A stretch of DNA of 64,000 nt, from assembly GCA_008711295.1 (NCBI GenBank), contig VUYV01000610.1, forward strand, positions 62,001 through 126,000, given 5' to 3'. Positions 52,401 through 64,000 of this stretch are shown here, piece by piece. Position numbers and translations under genes: made by a program. This DNA is from Anarhynchus alexandrinus. Taxonomy: Eukaryota > Chordata > Aves > Charadriiformes > Charadriidae. The stretch's first letter is position 1, and each line of letters begins with the position of its first letter. The notes beneath the pieces are model-generated. The model ran no database searches, had not been told where the DNA came from, and worked only from the letters and a program-made list of their open reading frames with translations.

Positions 52401-53592
52401 GGGCTCAAAGAGATTTTGGGTGATAATAGCCATTTCTGTACATTGTATGCATGCAGGGCTTTTCCCCCCATGCTTTAGGACTGTCCTATTTTTGTTTTAA
52501 AGTAAAAAATATGGTCTCACATACTAACCATATTATTATACTTCCATTATCACACTAAGATGTAATAGTCATAGATAATAAATTTCTCTGATTACCCTTA
52601 CCAGACGGTGTGAAAGATGACACAGTGGCAGGAACCTATGCCTTAAACACACTAAAGCAACATAAAACTTCTGAAGCAAAACCCAACACTACAGCAACTA
52701 AATTGAATCATCTTTTATGTGTCCATGTTATATGGACAACAAAACCAGCACCAAAGACATACTAAATGCCTAAGAAAGATCATCTCTCCCAGGAAGCAGC
52801 TCATAGATTTATGTTCATTCTGATTGTTGATTAGGATCTTCTTGTCCTTTCTGTTATTTATTTTGGTTTATACTATAACACAATAAAGAAAACTTTGGAT
52901 AATGCAGCTGCATTCAACGTAAAGTCTGCACTTGGCTAAAAATAGGCCCATGTTTGTTTTGAATGGTACTGAAGAAAACAGGAGGACTCAATCTCTTCTT
53001 AATCATGGAGCAGTGTCTGAAATTCTGGAAACAAAACCAGAAACTGGTCCCCAAAATGAGGAAGGGAACACAGTGACTCAAATGCACCAAAGTCAAAGGA
53101 TGTGGTTGAATTTGGTAAGACTGGATGAAAGTCTGCGTTCAAATTTTAACCAAATAGAGCACATAGCTTTTAAACTTTCCTTTGAAAGCTAATGAGGAAG
53201 AAGCTTAATTATGCTTCTTATTTAGGTGGACAGGGAACAGAAATGTTCATCATTGACTTAAAGTCAGATGTCTATTTTCTCTGTGATGTACGAAGACTAC
53301 ATTCTTCTTTGTGTGGAGCAAATCAGCAGAAATCTTTGGATTTGTGGCCCTTCCTGCCTCCCAGCAGATGTCACAAACTGTGTAGATCTCCTTCTTACCA
53401 GCTCTGAGTTGTTATATCATTTGAAGTTTGAAAAAAATTATCTTCTGACTCCTACACGAGGCATTATATAATAGATATTGTGCAACTACATGTGTCTTCT
53501 TCCGAGTTCTTATATCTGCTTCTTGCTGCTTTTTTTTCCTTCTCCTTAGAGCTGTTTGAAACATTTGTGGGATTTGTCAGAAAACACAAAAC
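46493..53592. other. 7 kb of unique non-coding DNA
   Basis: Frames reach at most 123 codons (51315-51686 minus) and none is recognised. 46640-46720 contains a CCAGTTTACACCAACTGAGTG phrase that recalls very old amniote repeats, but the match is too weak to call. 47040-47300 is AT-rich with TTATTAAAA, TGCATA and TAATGATAATTA words. 49660-49735 is a purine-rich tract (GGGAGAGAAAGAGGGAGATT and similar). Confidence 0.5.
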
Positions 53593-53613
53593 TTTTTTTT
53601 TTTTTTTTTTTTT
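53593..53613. repeat. poly-T tract (21 T)
   Basis: An uninterrupted run of 21 T. Read on the minus strand it is a poly-A run, but no AATAAA lies shortly upstream of it on that strand. A retrocopy tail is therefore not supported. Confidence 0.9.
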
Positions 53614-56600
53614 CCAGTTCTGGCTTCAGATGAAAACTGAATTATCATCCTAAATATTTGCTGAAGAAGAAAAGGTGTTTGACATGTTTGTTTTCCCAGA
53701 AATCTGCATTAAATTCACCAGTCCAGACATTTTATGTGTCAAGCTTGATGGATGGTAATTTTTCTCTGAGAAATAATAAAAAAATACACTGCAAATGAAA
53801 AGATGCCAAGCTGTGTTTCTTATTTGTCTGAAGAAGAAGCAAATATCTCTTTAACCTTGCCAGACAATGAAGGTAGTTGAAGAGCATCATTATCAGTCTT
53901 TGTGAGTTTTAATTGTTACTTTAAACTCAGTGTATGTTCCAATCTCATCATGAGCTGGATGACAGTGTCATGATAGTATAGAAAGGTTTGTTATATTTAT
54001 CTCCAAAAAAAAATATAGTAATCCATAATTTCAAATATGCTAGAGTCCTACCCAGTCCTACCTTTCTTTAGTTTATTATCATGTAATTCTTCAGGATGAG
54101 GATAATGAGGGCTTTTCATCTTCTTGTTTCTTTTGTCTTTCCTTCCTATTTTTTTTTTTTTTTNATCACTACATTTAACTGCAAAACTTTCTCAACTGCA
54201 TGAGTTTAATTGCTTTTAGGCAGAGGATAATGAGTTTCTTCTCCTGTGTTGGCAACAGGGTTTGGAGTTGCTTTCTGATGCACAGGTGTAAAACTATGCA
54301 ACTTGCTCATGATAGGAGAGAATAATATCATTTTGCAAACTGTACAAGGAAGGGTATCTAAGGATCTCGCAAACCAAATTACTCAATTATCTTTCGCTCA
54401 TCTGTTATTTTATTTATGCTAATGTAGATCTAGACTTTTACTATAATATGTTAGGTAAATAGACAATCTAGAAAAGCACTGTGTCTCATTAATTTTATAT
54501 TTTATTTTTTCTTTTTTTAAGTCTGATTGGCTTCTTACTGGTTTAGAAACTACAATAGAGAGATCTGGTCCTGGTCCAAACCAGTCACAGAGGTGATGAC
54601 CCCTAGAGACAGCAGTGAGCTAAGAGTGAGTAGGACTGGTGAGGAAGGAGCTTATCAATGACTCTTTCATTTTAGATTTCAAAGTACTTTTTTACAGTGA
54701 ACAGGTCAGTCAGTAAAAACATTTGGTAATTTCCCAACTTTTCCTCTCTTTTCATATTCTACATGGAAAATAAATTAAGTTTACAAAACAGAAGAAAACA
54801 TAAATTTAATAGCAGAAATAGCAGAACAGTATCACCCTCAAGTAAAAAACCAAAATAGCTACAGAAGCTAATTTTTCTTAAATTATGTTCAGATTTTAAA
54901 AATTAACATTTCTGCTGGGAACCTGTTTGAAAAGTCTTATCTGCTGGAAAAAATAACAAAATAGTCACAAATAGATGTGAGGACTGAGCACACAGTCCCT
55001 GCATTTATTCTGTGAGCAGTGTGCTTCGGCTGTCAAAATCATTTTCAGTACCATTTTAAGTAACTTAGATTCTTAGTGATGACACAATAGGGATCTTTCA
55101 GCTACTTAGTAATCTGAAGTCATGTTTGAGATGTTTTGTAGCACACTTAATAGGCAAACCCTTCTTTTTTTCCATAGCATTTTGAGGAAGGTCCCTATTC
55201 TGGTTGTTACCAGCTTCAGGACCTTAAGCAAAACCTTTTTGACAGAGATAACTTGATCAAAGCTGCAGCCTTGCTGAATTGCACGATAGGGGTAGCAAAA
55301 CTGAATTCCCTTTTATATTTTTCAAATAATGCTGTTCTAAGAATACTTAACTTTCAAATATAATTTTCATACGTATTCTAAAAAACTAGCAAAGACCTGG
55401 ACTCATCCTTTCATAAGCAAAAAGAGCTTTGACATGGATCTTATTGGAGTTGGAAAGCTGGTGTAAGTTAACTCTGGATAGAGGACTAAAAAACAAATTA
55501 ACAAAATGTGGTGGTAAGTAGTTATCCCTGTCCAGAGTTTTTTATTGTTTTTACACACCATTTGCTATGTAACAGTTCCTGACAGAACATAACACATGTC
55601 CTAAGATTCATGAAAACTTAATGGAGCTTGATTTCAAAAGCACAGAGATAAAAATAGATGCTGGAAGAATATTTTAACATAGAACGTTTTGTTAAAACCT
55701 CCTTTGTCTCACAAGATAATATCTTACAACATGAATTCTGTCCTTGTTTTCTGTTAGCTCCATCCTGCCACATTAATTTTTAATGAATCTTTATTCTATT
55801 TTTGCTGACCTGATTAGTACACTTTCATTTTCCAGTTTCAGAAGATCATGTAGAAACAACCTGCAGATGACATCCAGTTATCCAGCTACCATCCAGTTGC
55901 TGGAGGGACAACGTTGACAGGCCTCTCTTCTTTCAAAATCTTTCAAACTGAACATGATAATACCCCACTGCCATTCTGGATGACTACAAAAAACCACAGG
56001 TGATGTAGACATGGGTGAAGATAACTAAATATTGCCACCTGTCAGTTAGTGAACTGGAAGGAACCAATCATCTGATCGGGTAAAAAAAAGGATAAAAGAA
56101 AGAAAGATAAAAGGAATTGTCCATGGTCACAAAGTTGTTCACTGACAGTAGTGGTGGGTCAGGCACCATAGCATCTTTGTCCCCTCCTGCTCTGTTTTTA
56201 TCTCTTACATCGTCCACCTAAATTTATGTAAATTGGACAGTGACAGAGATTTTCCTCCTCCTAGGGTGTGAAAATTTTTCAGATTTTACCATGGCACTCT
56301 ATCTTTTAATTTCATAGTATGGTAACAGTATAATCTTCCAAAACTCATTTAATGTGGACATTGGAGCCTGGAGAGCTGTGTGCCGAAAGATAATTTTCAT
56401 GGCTAAGAGAAAGTATCACACTTTATAGTACAGCTATGCTAATAATAAAAAAATATATTGTTTCTATTTGGAATAATTAAGTTCACTGTTTACTTAAATC
56501 AAAACCGCTGAGTTTATATATGCTTTGAAATCTTTTTAAACCAAGGCCATTTATGAGACATTTAGTATTTACAACATTAAGGTGTTTCTGCTTGCACATA

Positions 56601-58921
56601 GAATAAAACTATCACTCAGAAAACACAGAGTTTAAGAATCTCCAGGGGGTTGTAGATCAGAGATTTTTTTAAATTTAATTCCCCAGATCTTCCCCAAAGT
56701 CCTCTGAGTCATGTTTTGGATCAGCCTAAGAACTTGGTTTTGTTTCTCTGATGCTTCCCTGGAGCTTTAGAAGAAAACATGTCTATTCCTATGCCATTTC
56801 CTACCTATATTACCAGTATGTAGGTTAAAAATATACCTGGATATCAGCTGTAAAGGGCAATATCAAGGGGAGATGGTGTGATTTTCAGGAGGGAAAAAAA
56901 ATAACCCACAACAAAAAACAGCAGAAAAAAAATCAAACTGAGCTAATATTATCCACCTTAGGTTAAGGACGGTTTGGCATACGTTCCTCAGACTTCATAG
57001 TAAGATTTCATTTTATCTTTATGTTAAGTGACAATCTCCCAGATTTAGCAAATTCATATAGGCTAAAATACCATTTCATAGCAAGTGCCCTGGAGAATCA
57101 GCTGGTATTGTATTTTAGTTAATAATGCATTTATTAGCAGATTTTGGAAAATTCGCAACGATGGGAAGATGGAAGTCAAGGAAGTTGTTTTCCACTCACC
57201 TAATACATGAACTTGATCATAGCGTCTGGCTACTCTATTACAGGTCCCCACCTGTAAAACTGATATAATGACACATATATACTAATGCTTTTCCTCTGTC
57301 AGACACTTCATTAGCTGTAAGTCCCTCAGTCCCAACACAGGAGCTCTGGATGGGAAATAGACACTGCCATGTGCTCTTGAAGGCATAGGAAATGTTAGAC
57401 TGCCAAACTCCATAAGCTGGACTTGCGTTCTCATCTCCTTTGCCATAGTTGTTTTGTACTAAATGAAAAGAATCAGAATTTAATAATAAGGAAAACAAAC
57501 AGACATTTAATTAACTAAATGATGTATTTCTTCTGCCAAAGATTTACTCCCACCTGTGTCTACATTCCATATTTTTATTTACTTAAAAGAGAAAGACAGA
57601 GAGAGAAAAAGAAAGGAGTTGAATAAATCCACAATCGACAAGAATACTTAACAGGATTTTAGCCATAATTTTTTTCACCCAAAACCAGCTAAGAGCCCAC
57701 CCTCAATGCATAAGCTTTTAAAAAATCTATTTTGTTACCCTTTTTTTTCTATTTAGGGAATTTATAAATGGTAAAAAGCAACCCACTGAATTAAATAATT
57801 TTTGATCAAGGCAGTAGTGTCTGTTATGGTCTCAGAATATAAATGGATCTCACTTTTATTTTTGTTTTTTGAAACATGGAAACAAATGTAAAGACTTCCT
57901 AAACACTGGATATTGGGGTTTATACTGGGACTGGAGCATGTAATTTTTAAAGAAAGACAAGATCTTCCCAAAGTAGCTGGATAAATGCACGTACCTACAG
58001 CACAGCTCTACCATGCATCAACACCACATTTTGTATTCAGTGTGTTTTGTGCTGATCACAGCTTTCAGTCAGGTCAACCTCATCTGCTTTGTTTACTAAA
58101 CACCACATGTATCACACCATGCCAGCTTTTATTGATTTGAATTTTATGCAGTTCCACCGAATGCTACAAAATGTTGCAGCTGAGACTAGCGCTTGAGATT
58201 AAAGCTGCAGAGAGCTGCATATAAGCAGCAACATTTTTAATGAAAATATGTATTTATGTACTACTGTGACAACAGGCTAAATGGTCGATGAAGGGCAGGC
58301 TCTTGTTCTCAGCTGATGCTATGCTTTATATGATGTATCACCAAACTGGGCCTGGCCAAAATATGAAAATCATTGTTGAATTAACTAAACTCAGCCCAGC
58401 ATCTTTTATCGTAGTCCTGTATCCTGCTAGCAGCTAAACCACAAGTATGCATGTTAGCTGCAGAGAGGGAGAATAAAAAATAAAATTAAAACTGAGGTCG
58501 TTTAGCACACTGGATGCAAAGGGATTCACCTGCTAAAGACCCCTAGTTCAAAGCCTGCAAGTGGTCATCACACCAGGGACATGACAAACAACTGCTTTAA
58601 GATAACCACAGTTTTTTATAGAAGTTTGCAAGTTACCCTACTAATATGAGCTGTTGAAATTCTGTATCTTCCTGGATCCTACGTAGTTCCTGGCTGCACA
58701 AAATCCCTTTTTAATAGTCTATTGGCTAAAAAGCATTCCGTCCTCAGAAATCCAACTTTCTGCAGGGACTCAGTGGTAAACTAGCCACATTTCCCTTCCA
58801 GATGCAGATGGGAAGGTAATGAATCACAGAATGCAAAAACAAATATAAAGTTTTAATGTAAATGTGAAATTATTTTTCCCCAGAGAATCTGACATCTGAA
58901 ACCACTCTTATTTTACCCCTG
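53614..58921. other. unique non-coding DNA with homopolymer runs
   Basis: There are no frames above 86 codons. A T run of at least 15 with one ambiguous base lies at 54149-54164. A weak tRNA-like A/B-box pair is noted near 58.5 kb. No mobile-element ends are seen. Confidence 0.5.
54149..54164. repeat. poly-T tract ending in an unresolved base
   Basis: Fifteen T are followed by a single N (54164). The N probably marks uncertain homopolymer length in the assembly. Confidence 0.9.
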
Positions 58922-59138
58922 TCATAGAATCATAGAATGGTTTAGGTTGGAAGGGACCTTAAAGATCATCCAGTTCCAACCCCCCCACCATGGGCAGGGA
59001 CACCTCCCACCAGACCAGGTTGCTCAAAACCCTATCCAGCCTGGCCTTGAACACCTCCAGGGATGGGGCATCCACAACTTCTCTGGGCAATTTGTTCCAG
59101 TGCCTCACCACCCTCAGAGTGAAAAATTTCTTCCTGTC
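58922..59138 (-). mobile_element. CR1 LINE 3' end (0.2 kb)
   Basis: In plus view it begins with the octamer tail TCATAGAATCATAGAATGG and TTTAGGTTGGAAGGGACC. It continues with CCATGGGCAGGGACACC, GGGATGGGGCATCCAC, TCTCTGGGCAATTTGTTCC, and AAAAATTTCTTCCTGTCC. It then stops, so the copy is truncated to the 3' UTR and the last few dozen codons of ORF2. Similarity to the CR1 at 27626 is very high in the tail, which suggests the same young subfamily. Confidence 0.95.
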
Positions 59139-60225
59139 CTTGATAGAGGTTTAAGATCCTGAAATGGCTTTTCCCGACTGCTGGCAGCATGACCCAGTGA
59201 GGGCACACCTCTCTTCACAGAAACTTAGCATACATATACTGGTAACTCTGTATAGAACAGAATGTGGTTGTCATGTCATTGGAAAGGTAAATGCAGAACA
59301 AATTTTAAAAAGGTAAATTGCATTACGTGCAGCCCAACAGTACTAAAGTTAAAATTATTAGTTATATTCACCTATATACTTCCTTCTGCTGTGCTAGTTT
59401 CTGTAACACCCAAGATTGATCCTTAGGTCAGAATAATAGCTCTTACACAATGTGAAAATTTCAGTATTTTAAAATAGCAGAGGTGTTCGTGAGAGTTATT
59501 ATGAAACTCAAGCCAATCGAAAGACAAAAATTTATTTTCTTGTTAGAGCTGTAATTTCTGTAGGAAAAAAAAGTTGTATGTGTTCAAACCCAAAATTTAT
59601 TACTGTGCTTAGAAACAAATCGTTTGGAACCAAAACTCTATTTTAAGTGAGCCTGAGCTAAATCTCTTCCAATTATTGTTTGGATTGCAGTCAGACATTA
59701 CTTTCTGAAAACACGCTGAGCTTTAAGGAGTGCTGACACCCTAAGTCCCTGGTGAACTGCAACACTGGGGCATTGCTTCTGCAAAAGTCGGGGAGAGGAC
59801 TGCTTTCAGCTGCGCTTGTTGCGTGTCATTGCTTAAGCTGGTTTGGCCAAGATTCCTCCATATGAACAGTTCCACGCCAATCACCTACATCGTGATCATA
59901 AATCTATAGTGGTGTCAGTTCCTCCCAATTAGGTAACCTTGTGTGACCTACAAGTGCGTCGTAGTTTGTATTGTTTTTAATTAGATCCATGAAGTTACCT
60001 TAAGTTCACTGAGCTTAACTGAATTCAAGGAGAACTCCAAATTGGGTACCTGTGGTGCCAAGTATAAGGTTTTACATCAGGGAAAACCAAGCAGCTCTAG
60101 AAGTAAAATGTATGGAGTTTCCATTGCATCACTTGTCCAAAGAAAATCAATTTGTTTACTTATTTAGGGAAGCAAGGTCTTGTCAGTCATCAACTCTGTA
60201 GTTTAATACTGGTTATTAGTGTCAG
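59139..60225. other. unique non-coding DNA
   Basis: There is no recognisable repeat or gene. Sequence near 59.7-60.0 kb carries a few more CpGs than the surrounding AT-rich DNA. Confidence 0.5.
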
Positions 60226-60330
60226 CACGCAATCTGGAAAGAAAGAATCAGAAGCACATTTCCGAAGTGAGCTGGTATGCTCGGTACAATTTAATTAACT
60301 ACTTAAAGGCTCGGGGGCACAGAACGACCG
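60226..60330 (+). other. candidate orphan exon (105 bp), low support
   Basis: A CAG at 60223-60225 precedes the stretch, and a strong splice-donor match, ACCG|GTGAGT, follows at 60331. One of the three frames is open throughout (RNLERKNQKHISEVSWYAR and onward). The stretch holds about six CpG dinucleotides, notable in this AT-rich window. The polypyrimidine tract before the acceptor is weak. No protein family is recognised and no partner exon can be shown. It may be a non-coding RNA exon, an exon of a gene spanning the window, or chance. Confidence 0.2.
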
Positions 60331-61740
60331 GTGAGTATCCAACCCCCCTCCTCTGGTGTACAGTCTCCTCCACTGGAAAGTGCATTGGAAATCATGTCAG
60401 GAAACATTGGATAATTGCTATCTTGATGTTTTGTTTGCCCATTCTTTTTAAATCTTGCAACCGTTGTGACCAATCCCCGTGAAAATCCTTCTGTTTCAAA
60501 TTGGAAAGAAGATAGTTAAACAAAAAACACATCTCTCCTATGGAGCCAGAAAAATCACTTAATCTCTGCAGTTAAAGACAGTAGTCACTAAGATGCCTGC
60601 CACATTGGACCCTTAGGTAGCATAATCACTGCTCTGAGATTTTCTAGAAGCTATTTTACCTATGTTACTCTCCAAAATAGACCTTCTTTTAGGATTATCA
60701 GACAGATCGGCAGCTTATTTTCTTGTCTCATTCACACCCGGTCTCATATTTGTTTTTGCATTGTGTTCCATTACAGAACTCAGAGTACGGCTTTCCTGAC
60801 ATAAAAATGAAATACAGGACACAAGAAAGGGACTTTTTTTTTTTTTTTTTTTTTNTGGAGACAGAAGATAGTGGAATGGGTTTGCTTACAAGCATCTCTA
60901 GGTTAATTAGTGATAAACTAAAAATTGCTTTTCAGCTCAAAACCAAAGATTTCACTTCAAATTTCAGGTTGTATTAATCCTTCATTTACTTTATATTTTT
61001 AAATAAAACTGGATTTTAAAACCAGTTTTTTTTTTACAAGGGCAACATAAAGTTCCATAGCATTTTTAATATACCATTTCAAAAATTTCCTCCCTACTTC
61101 TTCCCAAACAGTGGGAATAATTTTGCCTCCTCAAAGAAATTAAATTTGGAAAATATCTACCCACCTTTATGTAACTAACATGGGCAGTTAACCAAAAGTC
61201 CATCACAGTTGGGTAAGAGGAAAGTAGTAGCACTTTTTTTTGGCACCAAAATATCTGAGGTGTTTGTTATCTGCATTATGGACATAGCAACAGTAGGCAT
61301 CTCAAAAGAATACAGTTCCCAAGAATGGTTTAGACACCAAATTGTGCTGGGAAAACAAGGGTATATTTTCAATCTATCCTTCACCAGGAAAGGCTAAGTT
61401 TAAAAGAAGAAGCAGCTGGAGGAGCAGCCAATGGATATGGACATAGTCATGAAAGAAGGAGATAAGTTGAGGGATAGAAATATTTGAGAACTGCCTATGA
61501 TTTTGTCTGACTGTGATCTGAGCTGCCAGTGACATGATCCTAGCTTAGCAGGTGACTTTACAAAGAAGATTCCATTTTCTGATTCTTACCTATTTTTCAT
61601 TCTTAAATGACAGTACAGCATGATGCTTGTAAGGAAAATATACAACAAGAAAAATCTGATTAGAATGATGCTTTTATCTGAAGACAGTTATTCTAATACT
61701 CCAAATGTTAAAAAAAAATATAGCTCCTAAATAGGGGGCT
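60331..61740. other. unique non-coding DNA
   Basis: There are only short frames and no repeat families, apart from the poly-T run at 60834-60855. It ends where the CR1 begins. Confidence 0.5.
60834..60855. repeat. poly-T tract ending in an unresolved base
   Basis: About 21 T are followed by a single N at 60855. The frame drawn through it (60723-60977, with a poly-Phe run) is not a gene. Confidence 0.9.
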
Positions 61741-61749
61741 ACTAAGCTG

Positions 61750-62094
61750 GTGAGGGATCTGGAGGACAAACCTTATGAGGAACGACTGAGGGATCTGGGG
61801 TTGTTTAGCCTGGAGAAGAGGAGGCTGAGGGGAGACCTTATCACCCTCTACAACTACCTGAAAGGAGGTTTTAGAGAGATGGGAGCTGACCTCTTCTCCC
61901 TGGTGACAAGTGATAGGACAAGAGGAAACGGGTTCAAGTTATGTCAGGGCAGGTTTAGATTGGATATTAGGAAGTATTTTTTCACTGAAAGGGTTATTAG
62001 ACATTGGAATAGGCTGCCCAGAGAGGTGGTGGATTCACCATCCGTGGAGGTGTTTAAGAAAAGGGTAGATGAGGTGCTTAGGGACATGGTTTAG
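61750..62094 (+). pseudogene. CR1 ORF2 reverse-transcriptase C-terminal remnant (intact frame)
   Basis: The frame gives 114 codons and ends at the natural CR1 stop (TAG, 62092-62094). It shows [15 protein letters not shown] near residue 16, [44 protein letters not shown] and the terminal LRDMV. This is the C-terminal tail beyond the catalytic fingers and palm, so it cannot act as a polymerase. The frame has no ATG at its 5' end; it is open only because the copy is truncated in frame. Confidence 0.92.
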
Positions 62095-62109
62095 AAGTGG
62101 GTGGGTGGT

Positions 62110-62166
62110 GGTTTGTTTTGGGTTTTTTTTTTGTTTGTTTGTTTTGTTGTTTTGTTTTTTTTTCTT
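62110..62166. repeat. T/G-rich expansion in the CR1 3' UTR
   Basis: Runs of GTTT, GTTTT and long T tracts cover about 57 bases between the ORF2 stop and the conserved GGTTGGACTTGAT motif. At the same place the copy at 40952 has only a short TG-containing spacer. The tract therefore probably grew by slippage, before or after insertion. Confidence 0.85.
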
Positions 62167-62237
62167 CAGGGTAGGTTAACGGTTGGACTTGATCTTAAAG
62201 GTCCCTTCCAACCTCACTAATTCTATGATTCTATGAA

Positions 62238-64000
62238 TAATATAGTTTTATTTTTTATTTGCCTACATTTCAATAGATAGAGATTTTGATTTCAAAATAG
62301 GATCCTGTAATTATTAATGAAGATATTTTTTCCCCTTTTCGGGGCTTGAAGATGAATTCTGTGCCACCAAAGAGAAGAATGTTCATGGTGACAATAAATC
62401 TTATTTTGGCATCCTGGAGACTTCAAAGTTAATATGACTTATTTAGGCTCACTTCCAGCTCTTTTTCAGTTACTGATTTCTCTTACAAAAATACGCTCAC
62501 AATCATTTCAAGAGGCATTTGCATTAAGCTGGGAGCCAGCAAAGCACTTAAGTTGGTGTACTTAATAAAATGCATGTTCCATTGAAATCACTGTGTCAGC
62601 CTGCAAGCTTAAACATAAGCATATAGGCATATGCTTAACTGCTCTGATGAATTACAGCAGATCAGCAGTTTTATTATCACTGAAGTCAGGAGAGGTCCTC
62701 AAGTTTCTTATTTCTTTTCTCCTTTTAGCCCATTGTTAAAGTGAAGCTTTATAATTGGAAGGTTTTTGACTGTGATTCAAAGCCAGACACAATCCATCAC
62801 TGGAAGGATGTGGAACATGCGACCATTTGAGACGGTCACTTAGTTTTAACTTTTAAATAACAGTAAGTTTTTTGCAAACAATCTTCCCTTTGACTGCCTG
62901 AGACAGTGATTTCTAGGCCAGCAGCTGCTTTCATGGACTCACCAGTTGCTCTTTTTTTCAGCAGGTGAAAAATGGGTGAAGTGGATTACCTTCAGCTCAG
63001 CACCTACCTCCAAAGCTTTAAATCTGACAGTGGCCTCTGTACAGCTGATGAGCGCAGTCATTCTGCATCAGTGGGATATTACTTATTTTGCAGTAGTACA
63101 TTAATACCTTGCACAATATGTTAAGTGTTTCCTGTATGTTAAGTTGACTGCTGTCCAACAGTGATTCCGGGATGGGCGGTTCGTGTTTTTGGAACAGAGC
63201 AAAGCAGATAGAGGTTATTTGCCTTTCCAGAGCCTCGTGAAGTCACCTGAGCATCAGCTAGTCCATGACTTCATGGTGCTAAGACCCTCAGTCACACTGA
63301 TTTATCTGAACCACTACTTTATCTCCGTGCTTTATAAGACTTGAGCAATACTAACGATGTCAACATCATTGAAAACCTAATTCTCTATGAAGGTAGTTAC
63401 CTGGAATAGGATTTCCCTTAATCTTAGACACCTAACAGTGAAATAGAACTGCCTTTACCTGGTTACCTCATGCCAAAAGAGAGGAACCGGATAAATCACC
63501 TTCTGGAGATGCATCTATCCAGTGTCTACTGGGAGAGTTTGTATAAAACACGTAAATCTAGACACAGCAGTGGCAAAAATGAGTTAGCTGCAAGGCCAAG
63601 GCATAAAGAATGTTTAGATATTCAGCTTCTATTAACACGTTATGCAACCAGGTGTGCAATTATTTGGGCTTAAAGGCACTTTTTGAGATATTCTTCTTGG
63701 CAAATGATTAGAATAAAGGTAGAGATGACTGCAGAAAGAGAGTTTTGAGGTTTTTTGCCTTTTAGTCATAAAATTCCATACATCACACCGTATTTTTTAT
63801 TCCATTACTCTTTTTTTATGATGAAACATTGAATGCGACTGCTCTAGTGAGATTCTTGCCTTACAATAGATTGAAATTGAAAAACATTAAAGTTTATAGG
63901 AATAATTCTTCAAATTATAATTGCCTTTCCGTACCAGAGATTTGTTTTTGTGTGAAGCTATCAAATATTTAATAGCAGACCTTTACATAAAAGCAATTTT
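62238..64000. other. unique non-coding DNA to the window end
   Basis: There are no frames above 67 codons, no repeat termini and no recognisable RNA gene. Confidence 0.55.

Larger units (their letters stand above)
61741..62237 (+). mobile_element. CR1 LINE, 3' 0.5 kb, well preserved
   Basis: The copy starts at the CR1 position 'ctggtgagggatctggaggac' and runs through the end of ORF2. Its 3' UTR has GGTTGGACTTGATCTTAAAGG and CCCTTCCAACCTC. It ends in the octamer tail TTCTATGATTCTATGA. The 3' UTR carries an extra TG-rich stretch (62110-62166) that the sister copy at 40952 lacks. The intact frame and clear tail make it the youngest-looking CR1 in the window. Its 5' truncation is at nearly the same place as in the 40952 copy. 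Confidence 0.97.

Noticed and set aside
52932..53192. 86-codon plus-strand frame as an exon
   Set aside because: The composition looks protein-like, but it has no ATG at its 5' end, no convincing splice sites and no known family.
1..64000. CRISPR arrays, operons, phage or plasmid systems
   Set aside because: There are no spaced direct repeats, no dense co-directional genes and no ribosome-binding-site pattern. The repeats are avian retroelements.

Overview
The window looks like nuclear DNA from a bird. It is AT-rich and contains no long open reading frame and no gene I can recognise. Its interspersed repeats are typically avian. There are several 5'-truncated CR1 LINE copies whose 3' ends carry the ATTCTATG-type octamer tail, and there are ERV-type solo LTRs with TGT(T/C)GTGGTTT...AAACCAC(G/A)ACA-style termini. 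Nothing suggests bacteria, phage, plasmid or CRISPR. The species cannot be fixed from this sequence.

Layout. 1-8.9 kb is unique AT-rich DNA with one perfect hairpin near 6.7 kb. 8.9-9.65 kb holds a possible minus-strand transcript end or decayed retrocopy, with low support. 11.2-12.7 kb is a repeat cluster: a 90-bp compound pentanucleotide STR, two old CR1 pieces and a TTA tract. 12.7-22.5 kb is unique, apart from an ORF-rich block at 16.9-17.7 kb that I cannot assign. Small microsatellites lie at 22.5-23.0 kb. At 27.5-28.05 kb a probable LTR is interrupted by a minus-strand CR1 and a 60-N assembly gap. 28-39.4 kb is unique. A 32-bp near-palindrome of three HindIII-type octamers lies at 39.4 kb. 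At 40.3-41.4 kb two CR1 copies lie head to head. An old CR1 tail sits at 43.8 kb. A clear 589-bp solo LTR on the minus strand is at 45.9-46.5 kb, with a near-perfect 5-bp target duplication. 46.5-58.9 kb is unique sequence with poly-T tracts. A CR1 3' end lies at 58.9 kb, a possible orphan exon at 60.2 kb, and a well-preserved CR1 3' segment at 61.7-62.2 kb with a TG-rich insertion in its 3' UTR. The rest is unique.

The window is therefore either a gene desert or the interior of a very large intron. Recognisable mobile DNA amounts to roughly 3.4 kb by my own tally. No genes work together here. The only coding remnants are C-terminal reverse-transcriptase pieces of dead CR1 copies. I did not find a new biological system. 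The observations most worth checking are the head-to-head CR1 pair with its fused reading frame, the nested LTR/CR1/gap locus, the solo LTR, the ORF-rich block and the candidate orphan exon.
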